Below, one piece after another: positions 54,846 through 61,307 of a DNA stretch of 64,000 nt. Source of the stretch: Actinomycetes bacterium (GTDB lineage: Bacteria; Actinomycetota; Thermoleophilia; RBG-16-64-13); the NCBI GenBank assembly GCA_024637095.1, contig JAGXFV010000018.1, positions 1-64,000 on the forward strand, in the 5' to 3' direction. Every line of letters starts with the position of its first letter. Position 1 is the stretch's first letter. Below the pieces are notes generated by a model. That model saw only the letters and a program-made list of their open reading frames with translations. It had not been told where the DNA came from and made no database searches. A program made the translations under genes and the position numbers.

Positions 54846-55133
54846 ATGGACGCGCAAGGCCACACAGACTTCGACCTTCTGGTAAACATTCAGTCCTACG
54901 GCGACGAAGAGTTGAAGCAGCTCTCCGAATCCCTCGAGAAAGACGAGAGGGAGATCTCGAAGCGGCGAAGGCTTATCCATGGGCAGCTCGACATTCTGCG
55001 CGCGGAGATGGTGCGCCGGCTTCGGGACAAGCACCGTTCGGGCGAGCCGCTTTTTGGGGAAGGCGACGTCGATCGCTTGAGTTCGATCCTCAGCTCTCCG
55101 AAACGCGATCCTGCGGACGGCTCGTCGGAGTAG
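54846..55133 (+). CDS. RsiG-like small helical protein (possible c-di-GMP-binding anti-sigma factor)
   Basis: 95-aa, highly charged, helical protein from ATG 54846 (the track TTG 54819 precedes the promoter box). The segment REISKRRRLIHGQLDILRAE strongly resembles actinobacterial RsiG (formerly AmfC-like). RsiG binds c-di-GMP through E(x3)S(x2)R(x3)Q(x3)D and holds sigma WhiG. Here the spacing is exact, E-x3-S-x2-R-x3-H-x3-D, with His at the Gln position. Only one copy is present, so a homodimer would be needed. Family and motif are seen; anti-sigma function is inferred. Confidence 0.7.
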   Translation: MDAQGHTDFDLLVNIQSYGDEELKQLSESLEKDEREISKRRRLIHGQLDILRAEMVRRLRDKHRSGEPLFGEGDVDRLSSILSSPKRDPADGSSE

Positions 55134-55175
55134 ACACGGGATGAGGCGGCGACGCCAGGCCAGGGGAGGAATGTC

Positions 55176-55430
55176 GTGGGGGACCTGATAGAACGGATGA
55201 TCAGGGCCATCCATCAGCTCTTTGAGGAATTTGGGGTACACGTCCGGGAGGATCGGGTCCTCCGCTATGTGGCCGGCGAGCTCGACAAGGGCCGTCGGTT
55301 CGATGAGATTCTCGCCGATCCCTATGTGGTGAACAATACCGACGAGCAGGGCCGCAACCGCCTCCTCGAAAAGCCGGAGACCCTGCGCGCGGTGGAAGAG
55401 CAGCTGCTCTCGATGCGGCGCCGTCCTTAG
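55176..55430 (+). CDS. Hypothetical 84-aa protein
   Basis: GTG start with GGGAGGA at 5 nt. Mostly helical and charged (LIERMIRAIHQLFEEFGVHVRED, LRYVAGELDKGRRFDEILADPYV). No transmembrane segment or recognisable domain. It follows the RsiG-like gene by 42 nt and precedes the FHA gene, so it is probably co-transcribed with both. Not recognised; function unknown. Confidence 0.7.
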   Translation: MGDLIERMIRAIHQLFEEFGVHVREDRVLRYVAGELDKGRRFDEILADPYVVNNTDEQGRNRLLEKPETLRAVEEQLLSMRRRP

Positions 55431-55458
55431 GCTCTTCGGACACTATTCAGGAGGCCGG

Positions 55459-55923
55459 ATGCGCAACTGTCCCAAGTGTGGCTTCGTCAACAACGACGAG
55501 GCGAACTTCTGCCAGCAGTGCGGAAGCCGCCTGGTAGAGAAGGACCTCTCCGAGACCACGATCACGTACGCTCCCGGCCTCGACGAGGAAGCAGACGAAT
55601 CCACGGCGGCCGAAGCGGTTCACGCCTCACCCGTTCTGGTGATTCGCTCAGGCGGCGGCAGAGAGGGGGAGAAGGCCGTACTCGATACCGAGTTGTTGAC
55701 CATCGGCCGCGATCCCGAGAATCACCTGTTCCTGGACGACGTGACGGTGTCACGGCACCACGCGAGAGTGATCCGCGACGCAGTGGGTTACGTGATCGAG
55801 GACCTCAACAGCCTAAATGGCACCTACGTCAACCGCAAGCGGTTAGAGAGACACCACCTGAGCGACGGTGATGAGTTGCAGATAGGCAAGTTCAAGCTCG
55901 GATTCCTCGAACCGGTGGAGTAG
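55459..55923 (+). CDS. Zinc-ribbon FHA protein, GarA/OdhI-like
   Basis: 154 aa. N-terminal zinc ribbon CPKCG...CQQCG (4-22), then SETTITYAPG, which resembles the ETT phosphorylation motif of GarA/OdhI, an acidic linker, and an FHA domain (LLTIGRDPENHLFLDDVTVSRHHARV, EDLNSLNGTYVNRKRL). In mycobacteria phospho-switching of GarA controls 2-oxoglutarate dehydrogenase and glutamate metabolism. Gene order gcvH-[x]-FHA-MerR matches. The zinc ribbon is an addition to the short GarA form. AGGAGG-type site before ATG. Confidence 0.88.
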   Translation: MRNCPKCGFVNNDEANFCQQCGSRLVEKDLSETTITYAPGLDEEADESTAAEAVHASPVLVIRSGGGREGEKAVLDTELLTIGRDPENHLFLDDVTVSRHHARVIRDAVGYVIEDLNSLNGTYVNRKRLERHHLSDGDELQIGKFKLGFLEPVE

Positions 55924-55926
55924 GGG

Positions 55927-56676
55927 GTGCCCCGCGACTCTGACTCCGGCTCCATTGGGTCTTCGGTGGGCAAGGACCGGAAGGTTCCGGCTGATGACCA
56001 CTACACGATCGGTCGCCTGGTTGGCCTCCTTCAGGAGGAATTCCCGGATCTCAGCATCAGCAAGGTTCGCTATCTGGAAGACCGCCGGCTGATCCAGCCC
56101 GAGCGCACCGAGGGTGGATACCGTCGCTACGGCGGCTCTGACTTGCGCCGGCTACGGACCATCCTGCGCCTGCAAAGGGACGAGTACCTACCCCTCGAGG
56201 TGATCAAAGCGCGGCTGGAGCGGGGAACCGCAGCCACCACGTCGCGTCCACTGGGACCGACCCAGGATTCACGCGAACTCGGCGTCCTGCGGCAGCCCGC
56301 CGAGAGCTTCTCCTGGCATGAGGTCAAAGAGGCGACTGGCGCTGACGACGTCTTCCTTGCACAACTCGCCGATTTCAAATTGATCGCTGCCTCGCCTCGG
56401 ACGTTGGGGGGCGGTCTCCCCGAAACGGACGTCGAGGTCATCCGCATCTGCCAGATTCTGGCGCGTTTTGGGGTGGAGCCTCGGAACCTCCGTCTGCTCA
56501 AATCGTCTGCGGAGCGCGAAGCCGCCTTGCTCGAGCAGGCAGTCACGACCGCATTGCGCTCGCACCACGAGGAGCGCCGCGCGCAAGGTGAGAGGAATCT
56601 GCAGGAGCTCGCCGTCTTGGTCTCTCGCCTGGTCGAACTTCTTCTGTACAAGGAACTGCGGAGGTTGATCGAGTAG
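55927..56676 (+). CDS. MerR family regulator, FtsR/Rv1828-like
   Basis: 249 aa, GTG start 3 nt after the FHA gene. N-terminal winged helix-turn-helix HYTIGRLVGLLQEEFPDLSISKVRYLEDRRLIQPERTEGGYRRYG, a middle segment and a C-terminal helical domain (RNLQELAVLVSRLVELLLYKELRRLIE). The partner of garA in actinobacteria is Rv1828/FtsR, a MerR-type regulator implicated in ftsZ expression; the same position here supports orthology. No cysteines for metal sensing are apparent. Confidence 0.87.
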   Translation: MPRDSDSGSIGSSVGKDRKVPADDHYTIGRLVGLLQEEFPDLSISKVRYLEDRRLIQPERTEGGYRRYGGSDLRRLRTILRLQRDEYLPLEVIKARLERGTAATTSRPLGPTQDSRELGVLRQPAESFSWHEVKEATGADDVFLAQLADFKLIAASPRTLGGGLPETDVEVIRICQILARFGVEPRNLRLLKSSAEREAALLEQAVTTALRSHHEERRAQGERNLQELAVLVSRLVELLLYKELRRLIE

Positions 56677-56775
56677 CGCCCGCCCCGCCTGCTCGCCGAA
56701 CACTCGCAAATCCACGATCAATCAATTCAGCGCCCCAAGGTTTGAGGCGCCGGGAGCATCAACCAGGAGGCACGG

Positions 56776-57306
56776 ATGGACGCCGCGGACGCCTTGGACT
56801 TAAAAAAGTACATTCGGGACATCCCCGACTTTCCCAAAGAAGGGATTCTCTTCCGGGACATCATGCCCCTGCTGCAGGACCCGGTGGCTCTGCGCTACAC
56901 GGTCGACCGGTTGATCGAGTTCGGCACCGCGAAGAAGGTCGACGTGGTTTTGGGGGCAGAGGCGCGAGGTTTCATCCTGGGGGCGGCCCTGGCCTACGGA
57001 CTGGGGGCGGGATTCGTGCCCGCGCGTAAGCCGGGGAAACTCCCGTGGAACGTGGCCCGGGCGGAGTACGAGCTGGAATACGGCACCGACGTGCTGGAGA
57101 TGCACACGGATGCCATAAGGCCCGGGCAGCGGGTAATAATCCATGACGACCTGCTGGCCACCGGGGGCACCGCCAAGGCAAAGGTGGAGTTGGTGGAGCA
57201 GGCCGGGGGGACCGTGGTGGGGCTCGTTTTCGTCGTCGAGTTGGAATTTCTCAAAGGGCGAGACCGGCTTCACGGCTACGACGTGCTCAGTCTGATCCGC
57301 TACTAG
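56776..57306 (+). CDS. apt: Adenine phosphoribosyltransferase
   Basis: Salvages adenine to AMP with PRPP. 176 aa: [55 protein letters not shown], and the PRPP motif [19 protein letters not shown] after AGGAGG. Single gene in its own 100-nt spacer context; together with the DeoB-PNP fusion it indicates active purine salvage. Confidence 0.96.
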   Translation: MDAADALDLKKYIRDIPDFPKEGILFRDIMPLLQDPVALRYTVDRLIEFGTAKKVDVVLGAEARGFILGAALAYGLGAGFVPARKPGKLPWNVARAEYELEYGTDVLEMHTDAIRPGQRVIIHDDLLATGGTAKAKVELVEQAGGTVVGLVFVVELEFLKGRDRLHGYDVLSLIRY

Positions 57307-57328
57307 AAACTAGACGAGTCCAACAAAG

Positions 57329-57358
57329 CCGAAAGCCGCCCTTTCGGACGGCTTTCGG
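57329..57358 (-). terminator. Hairpin, likely terminator for minus-strand small transcript
   Basis: Perfect 10-bp stem CCGAAAGCCG / CGGCTTTCGG with a 10-nt loop. Read on the minus strand it is followed by CTTTGTTGG, on the plus strand by GTACTGATC, so it may end the minus-strand unit and, less well, apt. Confidence 0.5.
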
Positions 57359-57376
57359 GTACTGATCTGGCGAATG

Positions 57377-57454
57377 CTACCGGAGGCGCCGCCGGCGGCG
57401 TCTGACGAGTAGCTCGGCGACTAGCGGCTCACGCCACCTCCGGTCCTGTCGCAT
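57377..57454 (-). CDS. Possible 25-aa Arg-rich small ORF
   Basis: ATG-started minus-strand frame, Arg-rich (RRWREPLVAELL then six Arg). It lies downstream of a good promoter and an extended ribosome-binding site, but its ATG is about 31 nt from that site, too far for normal use. An alternative in another frame is an ATA start at 57477, 8 nt from AGGAGG, coding 18 residues and ending at 57421. No homologue recognised; the unit may instead be a small RNA. Confidence 0.3.
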   Translation of the reverse strand: MRQDRRWREPLVAELLVRRRRRRLR

Positions 57455-57477
57455 CGCCAACTGGGCAAATTGTCTAT

Positions 57478-57495
57478 CTGGACCACCTCCTTTCT
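57478..57495 (-). promoter_or_regulatory. Extended Shine-Dalgarno on minus strand
   Basis: Minus-strand AGAAAGGAGGTGGTCCAG matches the complement of the bacterial 16S rRNA 3' end at 17 of 18 positions, much longer than any other ribosome-binding site in the window. No standard start codon lies at the proper distance (ATA at 8 nt is the best). Confidence 0.5.
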
Positions 57496-57507
57496 GACGT
57501 TGAAGTG

Positions 57508-57535
57508 ATTGTACACGCTCCTTCGGATTTGTGAA
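57508..57535 (-). promoter_or_regulatory. Sigma-70 promoter of minus-strand small transcript
   Basis: On the minus strand TTCACA (57535-57530), a 16-nt spacer and TACAAT (57513-57508) form one of the best -35/-10 pairs in the window. The expected start near 57501 is just upstream of the extended Shine-Dalgarno; with the hairpin at 57358-57329 the transcript would be about 170 nt. Confidence 0.55.
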
Positions 57536-57539
57536 AGCC

Positions 57540-57849
57540 CTCGGAGAATCTTGTCCGCCCTGGGTGGGTTACGGACTCTTTGGAGTGCGGGCGATCACGC
57601 GAATTCTTTGGCACCCGGGCGCGCTCACGCGAATACCGGACCGAGCGCAAGTAGCCTGTTTCGGGTACTCGGCGGGGCCAGGGAGGGGATGCTTGGAATC
57701 TTGCCGGGGAGTTCGGCCGTCATACTCCGCCGGCGGGGGGACAGGCGATGTCCCTGCCGCCCAAAGGACGGCAACCCACTCACAATCGTTCTACTTGACA
57801 TAACATCTATTATGATGCACAGGGAGCGAGGACCAAGAGAGGGGGACCC
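57540..57849. other. Gene-free stretch
   Basis: No convincing gene on either strand; plus-strand frames here have no recognisable product. An AT-rich spot at 57794-57817 holds TTGACA and the short inverted repeat CATAA-6-TTATG, but TTGACA is not at promoter distance from TATTAT/TATGAT. It could be a regulator-binding site for the truncated ORF that follows. Confidence 0.5.
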
Positions 57850-57899
57850 ATGGCTCGGAGCAGGCAAGTCGGCACCCGGCTCTCGGACGAGCCGACGAT
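57850..57899 (+). pseudogene. Possible truncated start of a ribbon-helix-helix regulator gene
   Basis: ATG preceded by GAGGGGGA begins MARSRQVGTRLSDE, which looks like the opening strand of a CopG/Arc-type ribbon-helix-helix protein. After about 14 codons the frame runs antisense into the DUF1638 gene end and loses any family likeness. It may be a deletion remnant. The match is short, so chance cannot be excluded. Confidence 0.2.
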
Positions 57900-58740
57900 T
57901 CAACCGGTGGTGGGTGCCTGCCCCGCGTGGAACAGAAGGTCACGTACATCGATGGGCCGCCCAGGGTCGATCACAACGATCTCCTCGTCCCAAGGCCCGG
58001 TCAGGAGCCGTTCTAGCAGTTTCGTTGAGCCGGCCACGGTTTCATAATCGAGCTCCAGACGCTGCGCCATGGCGCGCATGCGTTCCTGCCATGCCGGCGT
58101 TTCGTAGGCCTTCGTGTCTATTAGGGTCAGCCGCTCATAGCCTTTTAGGTATGCTTCCCGCAGGCGCCGCGCACGTTCTGGTCCGTATTGCGCATCCCAG
58201 GACTCGTAGCTGTCCAGCATAAAGTTATCGTGGGTCAACCACCCCTTCGTCAAATAGAAGGCGTGCGCGTCGCGGACAACTTCTTCTCGGGAGCTGCCCT
58301 GATTTAGGAACAGGTGCACGCAGTCGTCCACCCGGGGAAACACCAACCGGCAGAATCGTGAAGACAGCCCCGCGAGTGAGTATCCACAGAAACCGTAGGC
58401 CAGCAGGATATCTTTGGGAGTCTGCACTGCGACGAGGTCCCTCCGTCGCGCCGCCGCTCCTCTGCCGGGATGGATACCCCCGAGGGTAACTGTGGGCAAT
58501 CTCCTGTCGACGGCCTCATCGATCTGGGTCGATGAGGCCCTGCAGACGCCCTCGAAGGTTCTCCGGAACGTCGTGCAGCCCGCTTTCTATCCAGACCACC
58601 TGCGGTGGCGAAGCCGCCGGTGGCTGCTCGAGATTGCGAGCATCCAGATTCGCCAGGACGTGACGGAGTTCGTCTTCGAAGATCTCGCAGGCCACGACCA
58701 GGGTGGGCGTCCGCGGCTCGAGATGTGCTGTTGGGACCAT
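57900..58740 (-). pseudogene. DUF1638 family gene, split by a +1 frameshift
   Basis: Two minus-strand frames together make one DUF1638 protein. The N-terminal part (58740-58516, 74 aa) has TLVVACEIFEDELRHVL and VWIESGLHDVPENLRGRLQ and stops at TGA. The C-terminal part in the +1 frame (open from 58586, ending 57900) has DILLAYGFCGYSLAGL, FYLTKGWLTHDNFM and VAGSTKLLERLLTGPW. DUF1638 proteins are often neighbours of corrinoid methyltransferases; their function is unknown. The break coincides with a perfect hairpin, so mutation, assembly error and recoding all remain possible. Confidence 0.75.
58512..58539. repeat. Perfect inverted repeat at the DUF1638 frame break
   Basis: GGCCTCATCGA / TCGATGAGGCC, an 11-bp perfect stem with a 6-nt loop. 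It covers the premature TGA of the N-terminal DUF1638 frame. No U-tract on either side. Confidence 0.8.
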
Positions 58741-58746
58741 ATTTCT

Positions 58747-58752
58747 ATTCTA
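58747..58752 (-). promoter_or_regulatory. -10 box of DUF1638 gene, probably leaderless
   Basis: Minus-strand TAGAAT ends 6 nt before the ATG at 58740 with no Shine-Dalgarno in between, the same layout as at 30244 and 54834. Confidence 0.55.
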
Positions 58753-58847
58753 GCCCACAGCCGTCGGCGGCCTCGGGTCCCCGGCCGACGCGGTGGTCTT
58801 GCTCGCGGGGTCTATGACGCGCCGCCGCTGTCGTCAAGCCAAGGAAT

Positions 58848-60284
58848 CTAGAAAGTTGCGGTGGCCGGCGACGTAGCGATGGTTGTGGTGGTCGTCGGCG
58901 GCACCTGGGTAGTGGTCGTCGGCGGAGCAAGCGAGGTTGTCGTGGATGGGGACTCCGTGGTGGTGGTCGGAGCGAGCGTGGTCGTGGTCGTCGGCGCGTC
59001 GGAGAGAGCTCTGTAGCGAGTCATCACCATGGCCACGTGAGCCCTCCTGGCAGATAGGTAGGGCTGAAACACGCCCCCGGTGTAGCCGCGCATCAGACCC
59101 AACTCCCTCGCCAGCGCGGCGTCCGCCAGCCCGTATTCGGGTACGTCTACGAAAGGCGGATTACCCGCCACCACAGGGACCGGAGCATACCCTTTGAGAT
59201 TCCGAGCCATTCGGGCGACTATCTGGGCCAACTGCAGGCGCGTGATGCTCTCCCCGGGACGATAGACCGGCTGTCCTGCGGCATCTTCGCTGCCCTGAAC
59301 CAGCCCGTAGGCCACCGCTTCCTGCACGTAATCGTAAGGGTAGGCCGAGATCGCCCCAGAGGTATCGCGTACTGTGGACACATCCGCGAAGTTCACCACG
59401 GCGGGTTCCACCACGGCGGTATGCAGACCGGCCGTCCTGACCGACACTTTAGCGAACTGCGCCCGGGTCATCGGATCGAACGGCCCGAACCAGTCGGCGT
59501 TGTAGCCCGCCAGGATCCCGGCGTCGACCAACCGTAGTATTGCCCGTCCGGCCTCGTCACCCTCAGAGACGTCGAAGAAGCGCCGGTTTCCTTTCAGCAC
59601 CCCGGCGACCGTGGTCAACTCGTAGCCCCGTGCACGCAGGCCGGTAATGATGGCCGGAAGCGCCTCGGCCGTGTGCGGGGCCGACAGGTGCATCAGTACT
59701 ATCGAGCCGTTGCGCGCGTACCGGAGCACATGATCGCGTATGCGGGCCGCGGAGTATCCTCGCCAGTCGTTCGTGTCGACGTCCCAGAGAATCTGGTAGA
59801 GAAAACCCTTCTCCCCAGCGACCTGTGCGACTGTGGCACTGGTCGCGCCGTAAGGCGGACGGAAGAAAGGCACGGTACGCGCCCCCGTCGCCGACCTGTA
59901 TGCGGCCGTACCGCCCCCGATCTCCCTACGCGCAAGGCTGGCGCCGACCGGGACAAGGTTCATATGGCTTCGGGTGTGGTCCCCTACCTCGAAGCCACCG
60001 CGCAGCAAGGCAGAGGTGATCCGCGGATACACGTTGACGTAGGACCCCACCACGAAAATCGTAGCCGGCGTATCGTAGCGCCGGAGCACATCGAGGATGG
60101 CCAGCGTCCGCTGCTCGTATAGGTTGTCGTCGAAAGTCAGGGCAATGCGCGGGCGATCCACAGGACCGCGCGTTACTACCGGGGCCGAAGCCGCATCTGC
60201 CTGGGGTTGCAAATCAAAGAGGCTGTAGAGAAACAGTAGGATCATTATGGCGGTCAGGCCGCGAGCGATCCGAGCAAGCACCAT
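58848..60284 (-). CDS. Secreted polysaccharide deacetylase with SLH repeats and Thr-rich tail
   Basis: 478 aa. Signal peptide (IMILLFLYSLFDLQPQADAASA), then a NodB-type CE4 deacetylase: ALTFDDN, HTRSHMN (metal histidines), FFRPPYGATS, WDVDTNDWRG, VLMHLS. Three SLH-like repeats span about 235-435 (FFDVSEGDEAGRAILRLVDAGIL...; VNFADVSTV...; FVDVPEYGLADAAL...), and about 45 residues of Thr/Pro-rich repeats end the protein. Likely removes N-acetyl groups from wall glycan while anchored in the S-layer zone. ATG after GGGAGGG. Confidence 0.92.
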   Translation of the reverse strand: MVLARIARGLTAIMILLFLYSLFDLQPQADAASAPVVTRGPVDRPRIALTFDDNLYEQRTLAILDVLRRYDTPATIFVVGSYVNVYPRITSALLRGGFEVGDHTRSHMNLVPVGASLARREIGGGTAAYRSATGARTVPFFRPPYGATSATVAQVAGEKGFLYQILWDVDTNDWRGYSAARIRDHVLRYARNGSIVLMHLSAPHTAEALPAIITGLRARGYELTTVAGVLKGNRRFFDVSEGDEAGRAILRLVDAGILAGYNADWFGPFDPMTRAQFAKVSVRTAGLHTAVVEPAVVNFADVSTVRDTSGAISAYPYDYVQEAVAYGLVQGSEDAAGQPVYRPGESITRLQLAQIVARMARNLKGYAPVPVVAGNPPFVDVPEYGLADAALARELGLMRGYTGGVFQPYLSARRAHVAMVMTRYRALSDAPTTTTTLAPTTTTESPSTTTSLAPPTTTTQVPPTTTTTIATSPATATF

Positions 60285-60355
60285 TTCCCTCCCCCACTCT
60301 GAGCCGCCGTATAGTGCATTGACCAGCGCCCGTGAAGTCGGGCTACGCTCTTACC

Positions 60356-61240
60356 CTACCGCTTAATCTCCGAAAGCGCGACGAAGCTGTAACCTTCAGC
60401 CTTGAGGTCGGTTATGAGCCGGGACAGGATCTCAGCGGTCTGCCGACTACCTACGTGCATCAGCACTATGGCGCCCGGTTGCAGCTTGTCCAGCACCGTC
60501 TGCCGAATTTGAGAGGGAGTGCGCTCCGGCTTCCAGTCGAGAGTGTCGATCGTCCAGTAGACGCTCACGTAGCCCTGATTGGCCAGCTCCTGGAGCACGC
60601 GGGCGTTGCGGGCACCGAATGGCGGCCTAAACAAGGGGCGCGGATCAGCGGCTCCCAGGGAGGCGAGCAATTCTTCTGTGCGCCTCAACTGATCGCGGAT
60701 GGCCGAGGAGTCCAACTCGGTGAAATCGGGGTGCGAGTAAGAATGGCTGCCAATGGGATGACCCGCATCGATGATCGAGCGGGTGGCCTCGGGGAAGTCC
60801 TCGACGAACTCCCCGGTGAGAAAGAAGGTCGCCGGTACCCCCGTGGACTTCAAGGTAGCCAGAATCTGGAACAGAGGGGCGGGGTCGTAGGCGGCGTCGA
60901 AAGTGAGTGCCACCACCGGCGATTCCGTGGGAACGGTGACATACTCCCGCGGTTCCCCGGCGACCAGGTCACGGCTGGGAACCGTAGTCGGGGCGGCGGT
61001 CGTAGGCGGCTCGGTTGTGTCGGGGGGAGCGGTCGTGGTGGTCGCCTGAACGGAGGTGCTGGTGTCTTCCGCAACCTGCTCGCCCGCGGTGGTCCCGGGT
61101 TCGGCGACCCGTCCTCCCTCGGTATCACCGGACGACCTGTCGAGCAGGCCACCGCAACCCGAGAGCAGAATGACCAACACGATCGACAACAGGGTCAAAA
61201 GGAGACCCGGCAGTCGATTCGCTGTCAGTCGGTGGAGCAT
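60356..61240 (-). CDS. Polysaccharide deacetylase lipoprotein
   Basis: 294 aa. Lipoprotein signal with lipobox LLSGC, a Thr/Pro-rich spacer of about 60 residues, then a CE4/NodB domain: VVALTFDAAYDP (second Asp of the usual TFDD changed to Ala), GSHSYSHPDFTEL, RPPFGARNARVLQ, WTIDTLDWKP, IVLMHVG. The TFDA variant occurs in PdaA/PdaC-like relatives. Paralogue of the downstream SLH deacetylase, 71 nt away, probably in one transcript with the sigma factor gene. Confidence 0.9.
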   Translation of the reverse strand: MLHRLTANRLPGLLLTLLSIVLVILLSGCGGLLDRSSGDTEGGRVAEPGTTAGEQVAEDTSTSVQATTTTAPPDTTEPPTTAAPTTVPSRDLVAGEPREYVTVPTESPVVALTFDAAYDPAPLFQILATLKSTGVPATFFLTGEFVEDFPEATRSIIDAGHPIGSHSYSHPDFTELDSSAIRDQLRRTEELLASLGAADPRPLFRPPFGARNARVLQELANQGYVSVYWTIDTLDWKPERTPSQIRQTVLDKLQPGAIVLMHVGSRQTAEILSRLITDLKAEGYSFVALSEIKR

Positions 61241-61307
61241 TGGCCAAGAGTAGCACCGGTCGATGAAGGGGGCGTAACCGACAGGTTACGCCGGGGTGCG
61301 GCTCGCT

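Noticed and set aside
57478-57495. Plus-strand CTGGACCACCTCCTTTCT as a 16S rRNA 3'-end fragment
   Set aside because: No further 16S similarity to the left (the conserved 16S helix 44/45 sequence is missing); a minus-strand Shine-Dalgarno behind a promoter explains it better.
57509-58222. Plus-strand 237-aa ORF
   Set aside because: Low-complexity Arg/Pro/Ser composition and antisense to the conserved DUF1638 C-terminal part; no Shine-Dalgarno.
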